Below, piece after piece: positions 21,877 to 33,300 of a stretch of DNA of 64,000 nucleotides; positions within the stretch are counted from its first letter, which is position 1; each line of letters starts with the position of its first letter. Both the position numbers and the translations under genes were made by a program. Source of the DNA: Aaosphaeria pasadenensis (taxonomy: Eukaryota; Ascomycota; Dothideomycetes; Pleosporales). The stretch is from NCBI GenBank assembly GCA_022813625.1, contig JAKLMB010000026.1:62001-126000 (forward strand), read 5' to 3'. The notes under the pieces are model-generated. The model saw only the letters and a program-made list of their open reading frames with translations, searched no databases and was not told the origin of the DNA.

Positions 21877-22558
21877 ATGTCTGACGCCGATTTAGAAGAA
21901 GTGCGTAGATGATGTGTTCCATCTGACCCCTCTCCTTCCCCCACGATATTCACTTCCATAAACATACTTACAGTCCCAAGATTCGACGCGCTCGTCTGCA
22001 ACAATTGCAGCAGCAAGGCGGGCAGGGTAGAGGTGGTGACGGCGGCCAAGGTTCAGAGCAAGATGCACAAAGGTAAGTTCTGTTCACTTGTGCCTTACGC
22101 CTAGGCATCTTTTGGTCCTATATCTTTTCCTCCTCCTCCTCCTCCTCCTCTCTCTTAGCACTTCTTTATCTGACAAAATGATAGACAACGCGAAGGTATG
22201 CATCTTCAAGAAATATACGAGATCCCTCACAGCTCCGACACAACGTTAACGATCCTATTGAATAGCTGACCAACGGTCCTCGATACTCTCTCAAATCCTG
22301 ACTCCTGAGGCCGCCGATCGCCTTGGTCGCATCCGCCTAGTCAAAGAGTCTCGTGCCAACGACATCGAGAATCGCCTAATCATGCTTGCGCGTTCAGGTC
22401 AGCTTCGTCAGAAAGTGTCGGAAGACCAATTGAAAGACTTGCTCGGCGCCGTAGCAGAACAGCAGGAGAAGGAAGAACAGAAGATTGTTGTGAACAGAAG
22501 AGGTGGCGGCGGTTGGGATGACGATGACGACTTGGATGACCTACTCAAGGACGTCTAG
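21877..22558 (+). CDS. PDCD5: PDCD5-family protein (double-stranded DNA-binding domain)
   Basis: Four exons, 21877-21900, 21981-22072, 22185-22195 and 22266-22558, give 139 residues with all phases consistent. The third exon is only 11 nt. The order MSDADLEE, then an IRRARL helix, a glycine- and glutamine-rich loop, and the compact helical bundle containing 'SQILTPEAADRLGRIRLVKE' is diagnostic of PDCD5, a small protein conserved from archaea to animals and linked to apoptosis, chaperonin binding and DNA binding in animals. The C-terminus 'RRGGGGWDDDDDLDDLLKD' is typical. The second intron carries a (TCC)n pyrimidine run. The fungal role is not established. Confidence 0.92.
22128..22153. repeat. 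(TCC)n microsatellite inside PDCD5 intron 2
   Basis: About eight trinucleotide units upstream of the 3' splice site of the intron that precedes the 11-nt exon. It may strengthen the polypyrimidine tract for this tiny exon, which is an inference. Confidence 0.75.
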
Positions 22559-23611
22559 ACGATGATTTGAATAAGGAAGGGCCTTCGTAGAGGGCCGCTT
22601 CGGATTTCAGACCAAGTTGAAGTGCATTGCGAGGGTATTTGGGTCGCACCCAACTCAGATGCCCAACTCCGCAGTGGGCCCCGACACAGCACGAATCGAT
22701 TGAGTGCGCAATTAGGAAGGCACTCGTACGGACCATCCCTGCCTCACAATGTCTGGGAGTTGATAGGCTTTGATATAATGCGTCGAATGTGTACATGTAG
22801 GTGTGTGTACGTGCAGGCGAGCGCACCCTGCTTGGCTTTGTCACCTACACTGTGTAGAATAGCATACACATGCCCGTCCATGCAATGGATCAGCCATCGC
22901 CAGGACTTTGCATTGGGTCGTATCTGCGATATGGGCGACACGTCAAAAGAGGGACGTATGTACGAGTAGGGACATCACATTACCTGTAGTTCTGTAGTCA
23001 AATATGGATTACCCCGTAGAGTGTGTAACAGCAATTATAGCTGGACTACTGTGTATGTGCACCCACCACTTGTGAAGAACTTGTGGTCAATTACCGTCTG
23101 TTTCTCTGCTAAAATGCTAGCAAAGCCCAGTAACAGCCCTATTATAAGTACGGAGTACATACATTTGTATGCATGTACATACAAACAGTCAATCTCACGC
23201 ACATGCGTTGCTTGCACATTACATTGACAGCAAACACCTCCTTCCCTTGTACCTACCTCGTAGGTACGAAGCGGTAAAGCAATAATCGATGATATTGTAT
23301 GTAACTACCAGTCTCATGGATGGAATAGGTACCTCGTAGGTATGACCCAATTAGAACGTGTGCTTACCCACGCTCCACGCCTTTGCCGCGATTCGACCCA
23401 GCAAGTCGGATCCGTTTCCCCCGACCCGCCGATCTTTCTCGAATATCTTGAGCTTCTCCTCCATTCTTTTCTGTCCTTCACGTCCCTTGGATTTCCGCCC
23501 ATCGCCACGAGCCCATTTCTCTCGTCTTCTTCAACAACAACCCATTTGCATCGCCCTCGCATCGCCCTCAACTCGTCCCACACATCCAAATCCACTTCAT
23601 CTACATCCAAT
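22559..23611. other. spacer PDCD5 to MIX17 with inverted TACCTCGTAGGTA words
   Basis: About 1.05 kb. Two near-identical palindromes occur at about 23251-23265 and 23329-23342 (TACCTCGTAGGTA core), and a TACGGAGTA word at about 23149. The last 200 bp before MIX17 is pyrimidine-rich, likely its 5' leader. No supported gene. Confidence 0.5.
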
Positions 23612-24176
23612 ATGCCTCGTCAACGTGGAGGAGCCGCTCCCCGCCGACCCACGGCCGCACCAGCACCCAGACCCGTTGCTCCTGCTCCTGCTCCTGCACG
23701 CCATTCATCAACTGCCGCCCATCCACCTCAACAGCAGGCTGCTCCACCAATGCAGCAGGCTCCGCCTCAGCAGGCTTCCCAAGGCCCGGGCCTCTTCGGT
23801 CAGATGGCCAGCACAGCTGCGTAAGTTATCCCCGCGCATGGCGGGCAAGAGAAGGCCTTCCGCGTGAACCTGTCCCTGTTGCTGTCCTGTCTAACTATTC
23901 TGTAGCGGTGTTGCAGTAGGATCGTCCATCGGCCACGCCGTCGGTGGGTTCTTCAGCGGAGGAGGTTCATCAGAACCGGCACAACAGCAACAACAGGCAC
24001 CAACCGACTTCGCTCAGCAACATCAGCAAGCCAATTTCCAGTCCCAATCCGGTGCTTGCCAGGCACAGATCGGCGACTTCCGCAAATGCATGGATGAGAA
24101 CCAGGGCAGCTTGAACATCTGCGGTTGGTATCTGGACCAGCTCAAGGCCTGCCAGGCCGCAGCTAGCCAGTACTAG
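23612..24176 (+). CDS. MIX17: Twin CX9C protein MIX17 / CHCHD2-CHCHD10 family
   Basis: Two exons (23612-23820 and 23906-24176) join in phase to 159 residues. The N-terminus MPRQRGGAAPRRPT is basic and proline/alanine-rich, acting as a mitochondrial signal. The central glycine-rich hydrophobic helix 'GVAVGSSIGHAVGGFFSGGG' is diagnostic of the CHCHD2/10 family. The C-terminal CHCH domain has two perfect CX9C motifs, 'CQAQIGDFRKC' and 'CGWYLDQLKAC', which are oxidised by Mia40 in the intermembrane space. Human homologues maintain cristae and respiratory function and are mutated in neurodegenerative disease; yeast Mix17 is poorly characterised. Low-complexity AP and Q tracts flank the helix. Convergent with VMA22. 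Confidence 0.93.
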
Positions 24177-24850
24177 ATTCGATGAAACATGTAAAATGAA
24201 TATCCGGGGAAAGCACCTCCGACACAAAACTATACCATTAGACGCACATGGACCAAATCTTCCATGGGACATCAGTGAGCATATGCATTTACGTTTTGGA
24301 AAAGGCGTGTCTTTAGCGTCCACTGTAATAGTACGACAATCCACTATGCTCTTCATCGCTGCTGACCGTTTTTGCCATCCGTGTTGGATCGTGTTGCTCC
24401 TTTGGCACATGGCTAATATGCTACAGCTCTATTCTACTCGACGACGTAAGTGTAAATGCATCGAACAATACGATATCCAGGTCATGACTCGTGTAATTCA
24501 TGCCCGTGTCAATCTTTTGATGTTGTTCAAATCGACGAGTGGGGCTTTAGCAGTGAACTAACATGTTGCCTCCACTTTCTCATGTATTCTATCATCAATC
24601 AACCATGAAAAACACTTGCAAGACATCATCTGTGAGGTCACGGAAGCTTCGTAACGTAATTGCTTGCGAAACTACCATTTTACACTCCAAACCAAGATGA
24701 CATTAGGCTTACCCATTGGCGAACGATGATTCCTCGGTTCGGTCCACTGTGATTTCCAAGCGGAAGGACGACATGAGAGACAGAACCTCTCCTCTCTAGG
24801 GGGTGTAGACACTATGTATTGGCAATGCTTTGCATTTGGCATTTGTATGA
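24177..24850. other. spacer between convergent MIX17 and VMA22
   Basis: About 670 bp of moderately AT-rich DNA for two 3' untranslated regions. I see no gene or repeat. Confidence 0.6.
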
Positions 24851-25622
24851 TTAGAACCCAGCATGCCCCGACTTCCTGATCCGCTTCCGCAATCTTCCTA
24901 TTTCAACCTCCTGTCTTCTGAGATTGCCTATGGCTGTAGCTAACTTCGGCACCGGATCCTCAATTGCACGGTCAAAGGATACTTGTGCGTTTCGCAACTC
25001 GGGAGGGACGAGTATGCCGAACCACTTTAGCGGATCTGGAGATGCTTTGTTTTCGACTGGAGCGGCTTCCCCTGCGTTCTCATGATCGTCGGATGTTTCC
25101 TCCTCTGTTGAAGGACGCGTCGAAGTCTTGTCATTTTCCGCAGGTCCAGATGCTTTGTTCTCGCGAGCAGAGGGTGATTGAATCGAGAACTTGAGATTTG
25201 GGATATCTCCGCCCACAGATCTTGTTACATCAGCGAAGGTTTGCATTGGAACGCGGCCTATTGAAACAAAGTAGTTTACATACATCTTCCGAAGCGATTG
25301 CATTCGATCATCGTAGTGGTCCACTCCATATCGGATGCGAGATGGATTTTTGAAGTTTGCCTGAGCCAATGAGAAGTAGCCCTGAAGCGAGCGATATCGA
25401 TCAGTGGGTTACATATCTCTATGATTGATATTTTGGAGTTCTTACGGAGGCGAGACATGCCGAAAGCTGCTGTTGCAGTTGTTGATATTCATCTAAAGCG
25501 TGGAGATAGTCCTCAAGTAACTTGTCAAGATGTGCAATAAGGAGTTCTCCATCCACCCCATCCTCCAATGCGGCATCTTTGGAAGGACTATCTTGCGCTA
25601 CTAAGCTGGCATTTCCATTCAT
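24851..25622 (-). CDS. VMA22: V-ATPase assembly factor Vma22 (CCDC115-like)
   Basis: Two exons (25446-25622 and 24851-25381) give 235 residues. The N-terminal helix 'LDKLLEDYLHALDEYQQLQQ' followed by 'GYFSLAQANF' and a 'RYGVDHYDDRMQSLRKM' segment is the pattern of the Vma22/CCDC115 family. In yeast Vma22 resides at the ER with Vma12 and Vma21 and is needed to assemble the Vo sector of the vacuolar proton pump. A disordered acidic linker (about residues 130-175) separates the N-terminal coiled coil from the C-terminal part, which contains 'LKWFGILVPPELRNAQ' and a final arginine-rich coiled coil. Family length varies widely. Its start faces that of SURF1 across only 213 bp. Confidence 0.85.
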
Positions 25623-25835
25623 TGTAGCATGAAAGCATGGACCGGATTTGCAACTCGGAAATCGATCATACCATCATAGGCGACGCCGCGACGGAGTGAT
25701 ACAGAAGGACGGACGATCCATATGCGCTAGGCCTAGGTGGGTAAGCCATCATTGGAAGATCTTCCGACTTCCTACATACAGTTCTCTCTTTAAATTACTT
25801 GAACACAAGTCACGGCACCTTCGCATTTGTCCGCC
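25623..25835. promoter_or_regulatory. 213-bp bidirectional promoter, VMA22 and SURF1
   Basis: The ATG codons of two divergent genes are 213 bp apart, so transcription of both must start inside this interval. No TATA element is clear. Confidence 0.6.
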
Positions 25836-26965
25836 ATGTCGAAGCCAAACCCTTTCGCGAGACTTTTCCAACGGTACTATTCTCAATTCCCGACAGCCGT
25901 CCGAACGCCTTCCGCGACCCCATTGCGGCGAGGTCCGCAATGTTATCGCGAACGATTCGTTGCTGAGCTCAAGCTTCATCGTCACCAGCTTCGACGACAA
26001 TTCGCCAGCAGCCCAACACCGCGATCGAACAATGGGGGCCTCGACCCGAACTTCGTTTCTATCCTCGACAAACCCGCAAAGATGGCTCGTGTGGGCAAAC
26101 AACACGGACCTGGGCTAATCATTCTCGCCATCATACCAATAACAGCCTTCTGCTTGGGCTGCTGGCAGGTACAAAGGTTGGGATGGAAGTCAGATTTGAT
26201 TGCGCGATTCGATGACCGTCTTACATTCCCCCCTTTGGAACTCCCTCTGCGGATAGACCCAGACGCTATCAAGGACTTCGACTACAGGAAGGTTTGGGCC
26301 AAGGGTAAACTGCGGCACGATCAAGAGATGCTCGTCGGACCACGAATGCTGGAGGGCGAAAACGGGTACATCGTGGTGACCCCACTGGAGCGAACAGATG
26401 AGAATGGAAGGACTAGCAAGATATTGTGCAACCGGGGCTGGATCAAAGCAGATGCAAAGAAACAATGGTTCAGGAAACAGAACGGTGCATTGCCCGAGGG
26501 CGAGATCGTGGTAGAAGGATTGTTGAGAGCACCACCGAAAAAGAACATGTTCACACCGATCAACCACCCTGAGAAAGGTGATTGGTTCTTCCCGGACGTG
26601 CAGCAAATGGCAGATTGGACTGGAAGCCAAGCTGTTTGGGTCGAGGAGACAATGAGTAGGTGCACAAAGAATAAAAAATAAAGCATGGGGTATCTAACTG
26701 CAACCAGCGCCGGATCTACTTGTGTCGTATGAAAGGGAGCCAAAGGGCATACCGATTGGAAGGCCCGCCGCTGTGAACTTACGGAACAACCATACGCAAT
26801 ACATCTTCACTTGGTAAGTCACCTTCCGTCTCATCCCTATAAACGCTGAACAATTCCACTAGGTATGCGTTGAGTCTCGCCACCTCTGTGATGCTCTGGA
26901 TGGTGGTCAAAAAACCTCTGTCAGGCACACAGCGCCGCGTCAGACATAGTACTGAATGGTCCTGA
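25836..26965 (+). CDS. SHY1: Cytochrome c oxidase assembly factor SURF1/Shy1
   Basis: Exons 25836-26655, 26708-26813 and 26863-26965 join in phase to 342 residues. A basic mitochondrial presequence precedes the first membrane helix 'LIILAIIPITAFCLGCWQVQ' (about 94-113), which ends in the SURF1 signature GxWQxxR-like segment. The intermembrane domain has 'DFDYRKVWAKGKLRHDQEML' and 'ILCNRGWIKADAKKQW', and the last exon encodes the second helix 'YALSLATSVMLWMVVKKP'. SURF1/Shy1 promotes haem a insertion and early Cox1 assembly in the inner membrane; human loss causes Leigh syndrome. I start at the first ATG (MSKPNPF), nine bases into the longer open frame. Its stop is one base from the stop of CENP-T on the other strand. 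Confidence 0.95.
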
Positions 26966-26966
26966 G

Positions 26967-28835
26967 TCAGGCGTGCTCCTCCTGTTCGTCGTCTTCTACC
27001 ACCGTGTGCATTCGCTTTCTCTTTGCCCTTTTGGCTTTCTGGACAGGCTCCATACGCAATTCTTGGAGTAGCTCTCGTGGTAGCATCTTCTGTGCCAGCG
27101 AGAATGATGTAGTATTATTCGTGATCTGGCGCTGCCTAACAGAAATCGTTAGCGTCATTCAAACTGTAAGAGTAGTACCCATGGCATATAACATACCTCT
27201 TCATTAAAGCTATGACATCTCCGTTTTCGATCATTTTGCGTCCTGCATGGGCCGCATAGGCGGACAGGTCCTCACCAACTTGTTCGAAAAACCAGTCTGT
27301 CGCTTGTACCAGGGCGGTAAGGGTGTCATTACTTATCTTGCCATGTCCACCTTGGATTTTAGCAAACGATGTTGCTAAGCGCTTGATAGTCGGAGCCGGA
27401 AAGGAGGCATACTCATTGCCAGACTTGGAGATTCTCACTTCCCGGCGCTGTCTACGCGCGTGTTGCGCCGCGGCGACTGGACGGCGCTCTGGGGACTCTG
27501 TTTGAAGACTACGGTCCACAGCAGACACCTCCTCGCGATATGCATGTAGGTCTGCATCATTGTCGAGCTCCTCATCAGATTCCCAGGTCACAGGGGCTGG
27601 TTCATCATTTGTATCACGTTGGCCAGCATGATCAGTGCTGCTTCCATTACTAGAACCTCCATGAAGCGTCTTCTCTAGGTTCATGCTATCCTCAATTTCG
27701 CTGAACCCTTGCACCGTGAGATCTTGTTCCACTTGTTCTTCGCGAGCAAGTGTTCGAAGGCGCTGAGGGATGGTGAAGCGAAAGGTTGGCTCGTCCAGTA
27801 TTTCATCCTGTTCGAACACGCCTAGGCCGGCATCACTATGCCGCCCGCCACGTATCCTAGCTAGCCCACGAGCCTCCATCGTTGTATCTTCCATCTCTTC
27901 TTCGATTTCCTCCTGTAAACTGAGGTCCGGGTCGAATTGGGGTCTGCTATTGATGAAGGTACCATCGAGTTCGTACTCTTCCTCTTCAATTCCCAGCTCC
28001 TGTAGCTCGGCAAACCGTTCGCTGATTCTCGCAGCAAACATAGCCCTTGGGTCTTCGCTAACGGCTCGTCTCCCAAACTCAAGAGACTGTATCGTACCGT
28101 TGTCCACGTCTGCAGGTATGTCCGGGAGTAGCGATTGTCTTGGAGGCACTTCGTGGATACTATCATCCTCGTACATATCCTCTAAAGCCATCGAAAGCCT
28201 TGGAGGAATTGGATCAGGTCCATCATCGATATCCGCAAGTTCGAGAGCAGAGTTACGAGAAGTATTTCGATTCGGGGGCGAGGGTCGCACAGGCCGAGTG
28301 TCGCGCGCAAGAACTAATGCTTTTATCAGCCAAAGCCAAACATCATACCATCAGGGCACGAACTTCTGCTGAGATCTCGTAGAGTATCTCTTGGGGTTTC
28401 CCGTTGAACCCTGCCGCTCCGTCTTCGATTTTGTCCTGGTGTCCTTGCCGCATTCGCACGTTCTCTCAAGGCTCGTATGGCATGAGGTGTAGTCGGTGCT
28501 GCCCGGCGGGCAGATATTGGACGTGAGGCTAGCCCACCTCGTGGCGTTCGAGCTACAGCTCCTGGTGTGCGAATTGGTATATTTGGGGTACGTCGGCCGC
28601 TGGGAGTCAGGTGAGGCCCAGCGCTCGAAGCACGGCGGAATGGGGTGCTCGGTTTAGGGAGAATACTTGTCAATTGCTGCAACTGTCACGAAAACCCCAG
28701 TGTCAGCTACTAGCCAAGCACACTTGGACTGGGGATGCTACGCACATGGTCATGGAGGGTTGAATCTTGCAATTCATCTTGAATTCCAAGACGGCGATCG
28801 TCGATTCGCTGTTTCTTGCGTGGCGAACCCGACAT
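26967..28835 (-). CDS. CNN1: Inner-kinetochore protein CENP-T (Cnn1/Cnp20)
   Basis: Four exons (28746-28835, 28349-28682, 27197-28313, 26967-27135) with matching phases give 569 residues. The N-terminus MSGSPRKKQR and the basic, proline-rich first 110 residues with several T-P sites are typical of the CENP-T tail whose phosphorylation recruits the Ndc80 complex. The middle is acidic. The C-terminal histone fold (about 430-530) starts 'SFPAPTIKRLATSFAKIQGG' and continues 'LTALVQATDWFFEQVGEDLS' and 'ENGDVIALMKRQRQI', pairing with CENP-W to bind centromeric DNA. It ends in a lysine-rich helix and an acidic tail. The first 30-residue exon is supported by splice signals and phase. Confidence 0.9.
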
Positions 28836-29114
28836 TTCTTTCACATCTGTTGTGCGCCTACAGTTGGGGTTTACCTAGACGTTGTTGTTGAATGTTGCAT
28901 GTTGAATGTTTGGGGCAAGATAGTCAGTCGTAGTGGAGTTGGCGTCGGAGAGCGGGACGCGTCAAAGCTAACGTCGAGATAGGAATAGTGCACCGGTTCA
29001 TATCGATAAAGGTGCATCTCCATACTGTGCAACTAAATAATAATTTTCTTGATCAAGCCCAGTACTTTTTCCAACACAATAGCTCTACGCCCTCAGGCCT
29101 CCACGACACACATC
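28836..29114. promoter_or_regulatory. 279-bp bidirectional promoter, CENP-T and CMS1
   Basis: Divergent start codons 279 bp apart; AT-rich segment near 29030-29050 on the CMS1 side. No clear named motif. Confidence 0.55.
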
Positions 29115-30059
29115 ATGTCCGACTCTGATGAGGGTGGAGGAATACCACTAATTGAGCCAATGTTCGATTCCGATGTGGACTCTAAGAAAAGGAAGAGAGG
29201 TGGAGAGGCCGAAGCTACCAGCGAGAGCAAAAAGGCGAGAAAGAAGGCGCGCAGGAAAGAAAACAAGAAGCAAAAGGCCAAGGCTATCAACAATGATGAC
29301 CTGGATCAAGAACTTGGGGTCAATCATGCTTTTGAACGAATGGACAGCCAACTCCTTGCCGACTATATCAACTCCAGGACGCGCCTATACGGCACTGATC
29401 TCAGCAGCGTGGAGCTGGAAGATCGCTTTATACCCAGTATTTCTTGCCTTTTGCCAGATGGTGTAACCTTCTATTTAGGCTAACCCTACGGGCAGGCCGA
29501 AGTATACAGGACGCGAGTGCCTGGGACAAACCACGCACTTTGGACAACCTCGCAGCTTTCTTGAAATCCCGAGACCCAGAGCTTAAACCTACGCCGAGCA
29601 AGCCTTGTGGAGCACCGCACACACTGGTCATTACAGCATCAGGCATTAGAGCAGCAGATGTTTTCAGAAGCCTCAGATCTGGCCTCCCGACACAAGGCGT
29701 GAAGAATCCAAGTGTTGCCAAACTTTTCGCAAAGCACATGAAGTTAGCTGAGCAAGTCGGGCATCTGAATAAATCGAAGTGAGCAAGTAATTTCACTATC
29801 TAAACCTACCTTCTGACACTTCCACAGGATCGATTTCGGCGTCGGAACCCCGGAGCGGCTAATCGCACTTCTCGAACAAAAGGCCCTGTCCACTGCAAAT
29901 TTGAAGCGTATCGTCGTAGACGTCTCGTACATTGATCAGAAAAAGAGAGGGATCCTCGACATGAAGGAGCTTCAGGAGCCTTTGATCCAGTTGTTGGTTC
30001 GACAGGAGCTTCGTAGCGTCGATAACGTGGATGAAGGCGGCCTATTGGTATTCTATTGA
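29115..30059 (+). CDS. CMS1: Cms1-like 90S pre-ribosome/U3 snoRNP-associated protein
   Basis: Exons 29115-29436, 29496-29778 and 29828-30059 join in phase to 278 residues. An acidic N-terminus is followed by a lysine/arginine-rich nuclear signal (KKARKKARRKENKK). The Cms1 domain then shows a degenerate RecA-like helicase half: 'HTLVITASGIRAADVFRSLR' resembles motif Ia, 'DFGVGTPERLIALLE' resembles the GTPxR motif, and 'RIVVDVSYIDQKKRGILDM' corresponds to the motif II strand, but the DEAD box itself is missing (DVSY). It is therefore an enzymatically dead helicase-like factor. Yeast Cms1 is found with 90S pre-ribosomes. The divergent neighbour is CENP-T. Confidence 0.85.
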
Positions 30060-32385
30060 AGAGGCGGGTTAGAAGTTGAGCAGACCGTCCATCATAATTT
30101 TAATCAAGCAGCTTTACATTCCAATCCCCCCCCTCTTAGAAACCGCAGCTTGCACATTTAGTCACTATTTGGGTGGACTCTTATTCGAGTAGTCGTGTGG
30201 CAGCAGTTGTGCGCGGATTGGCATAAATCACAAACTCGAAGGGGAGAAGAAAGGAATATACTAGACAGGAGAATCCGACAACGAGCAGCAATCATGCCAG
30301 AATCGACCATTGCACGGGGGACGCCAGACTACGTGTACTGTACTGTGTAGTTACACGTGCATCTATCGGACGATTCTGCCGCAGCGATAATAGCAGCAGG
30401 GAAGCGCAGGGCGGCCATGGCCTGCCGAGGGAAAGAAACCCCGAAAATCATGGAACAGCAACCAATGGGAATGGCAGGGTAGACGAAATGCAAGAAGATC
30501 AACCACAAATACCACATTGGTGGGTCCGGCAACAACACAGCCAGACAGCTAGGTACATGCAATTGACGATGCCAATCTATGTGACGCTATGACGAGTAGG
30601 TAGTTGGGATAAGTGAATATGGGTGTATCTAGGATTATATGCGTCTTCAATCGCACCAAGACCAACTCTATAATCATTTAGGACAACATCTCTACCCCCA
30701 ACGCGACCGTGATACTGCTCTGTTTTGCTTACGTTCAACCAGTAGGAGGGTTTAACTTGTGGTCTTCAATGGTTGCGGGCAGCTAGCCATTATGAGATGA
30801 GATGAGATGATAATGTCACAAACTACAGCAGGTTATCGCCTAGGTCAAGGTAAAGTAGTGGGTGCATATTGGTTAGATACCTAGATACGAATCCGGGATA
30901 CCTTATAGATTTGCGATTCCTCTGTACCTTTGTAGCGATGCATTCCCGTAGCCTGTGCCCTGTGGCTTGTCCTATAGCCTAAGCCTGTGACCCCTACGGG
31001 CCCAACCCCAGTACTCGCCCTAGCCCCGGCCCTGGCCCAACCCTGGCACCATCGAGGTGCTGATGCGACCGAAGAAGCTTGGGCCCTTGTGGTTTGAAAC
31101 TCTTGTGAAGCAAACCATCTTCGCCTCTAGCCATGACACCACCAATATCACGCAGGAGGAGGGAAGTCATAGCAACTACGGAGTACATTTGTATGTAACG
31201 ACTTCAGGCGATATGTACTCCATACTGTGTATAATTAATAGGTTTTTATATGATATATGGGTATGTCTGTAGTGTGTATCATATAACACTTTGGTCTGGT
31301 GATGGGCGGCCGTTACTTAGCGTACTGTGTAGGTCTCCCAGTATCTTCTCTATACATGCCCATGCCCATGCCCAACTGCAATGACGGAGACAGAATGGTG
31401 GGCACATTTCCGGTTTTGTTGGTTTACAAGTACCACCAGTCAAGCGAATACATGGTTCGAATAGCCGCCTGGATTCCTGCTCTTGGATTAGTAGGTAAGT
31501 ACTACCTAGGTGATGCGAGATGCGAATGGAGATGATGAAAGTATTGGTATCTTGTGTTCACGCTACGGTATGAACCTATCAGGAGCTGCAATGAACTGGT
31601 CAGTTTCACCTACGAAGAGGGATTGTGCAAGCTTGGGGCGAATTTGGTTTGTAAAATGAGGTCGGCATGTGGTGATACCAATTAATTATCATATGCATCT
31701 GAGTATCAATCATCGATCTCGTCATACCATGCATCTCTTCTTATCTGACAGCTTTTGTTTCAGTAAACATACACAGTACGGAGCACATGGTGGTTCTATT
31801 TGATAGGGCCGTGAACGGTAGGTAGTTACTTGTACGATGATGCCACGCAAGCTACACTTTTCAAACTATTTTTCCATACATACCTAGGTAGGTAGTTGTG
31901 TACTCGCACCAGACCTCTAGGTTTTCTTCAAGTATTGCCTACCTAGGTACTTATTAATACCTATAGAGTAGATATCAATCATATCACAAGCAGCGTCTCT
32001 GTCACCCTTTGCATAGGCTAGCTAGTTTCTACAGTTAAACGTTTGAGCAGTAACTGTATGTACTTAGGTACGTAACTAGTTCTTTATGTGTACGTGCATG
32101 TATGGTCATGAAGGTATCTATTGTAGAGGCCTACGGAGCAGCAATCGCTTTATATTCGCCTATCGAGTCCAATCATCACTAGCACACTGTATGTATGCAC
32201 ATACCAGTAGTTACAAGTACATATTGTATGGTTTCTTCGCTTCCACTAATCGGGGAACGGTAGAATCTACGCCTCTGCATACACCTGCGTCATCTGCATC
32301 ATCTGCGACGCCTGTAACGCCCGCGACGCCTGGCGACTCCTCCAACTCCTGCACCATCACGCACACCCACACCCACACTAACTCT

Positions 32386-32427
32386 CACCATCACCATCAC
32401 CATCACCATCAATCACCTTCACCATCA
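32386..32427. repeat. (CACCAT)n microsatellite
   Basis: Four to five CACCAT units followed by degenerate copies, about 1.2 kb upstream of the RAC1 start. Confidence 0.85.
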
Positions 32428-32704
32428 CCGTTACCAAGTCTATTCATCCATTCATCCACCCTTCCCGTACACCTTTTTCCACTTACACACTAATGATCAT
32501 CAATATCTACCTGCCATTCTCCCGCCCGGCATCTTCATACTCCGTTCGTCTTGCACAGTCCACTAGGATAGGCTAGGTACCTAGGTACCTAGGTACACTC
32601 CGTACACAGTACATACGACGAACACACCAACCTCTTGCACTCACCACCACAGTCAACTTCACTATTACCGTCATTATCATTATTTATCGTCACCGACTAG
32701 TGTT

Positions 32705-32773
32705 GCAGCAGCAGCAGCAGTAGTAGCAGTATTAGAAAAAATGACAATAGGAATAATAATAATAATAATAATA
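32705..32773. repeat. (CAG)n/(TAG)n followed by (AAT)n microsatellites
   Basis: Two adjacent trinucleotide arrays: CAG shifting to TAG (32705-32730), then eight AAT units (about 32751-32773). Confidence 0.85.
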
Positions 32774-33247
32774 GTACATACTACTCCGTACAATACTTCT
32801 CTATCCTCCTCCTCTCGAGTCGCTTTGTATTAGTGCCATTTCCTCTCACGAGCGGTGTGTATATGCGCATATGCATTAGAGTACCTTAAGTACCTAGGTA
32901 GATACTCCGTACACAACTTGAACTTATCAATCACAGCCAGGAGTTACCTACGTACTTCCTGACCATTCCCTTCTGTTTTACGATCAACCTCGAGTCCGAA
33001 ACAAGACGAGACAAGACGAGACTACTTGAACTTGTAATACTGGCAGCTTCACCTCCATTCTCGCTAGCTTGCTATTCCCTTCCCCCAATCCAACGCGAGA
33101 GCGCGCGCATCGTTCACCATCTGCCCAGCCACCGCCCACCGTCCACCGCCTATCTAACACCGACGGCCCACCATTTGCCTTCTCTGCGCCCGCCTCCCCC
33201 CTCCCTCCCCCAAGTCCTTACTGCTACTCGTCGTACACTTACTACAT

Positions 33248-33300
33248 ACTACCTACCTCTACCTACCTACCTACCTACCTACCACCTACCACCTACTACC
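33248..33300. repeat. (CTAC)n tetranucleotide microsatellite
   Basis: About ten CTAC units with a few interruptions, roughly 310-350 bp upstream of the RAC1 start in its pyrimidine-rich leader. Confidence 0.9.

Noticed and set aside
31441..31470. GGTTCGAATAG resembling a tRNA B box
   Set aside because: The final CC of the B box is absent and no A box or cloverleaf could be drawn upstream. Similar near-matches at 37061, 48002 and 60491 also failed.
32086..32493. 135-codon frame with a histidine run
   Set aside because: The histidines come from the CACCAT microsatellite; no other coding evidence.
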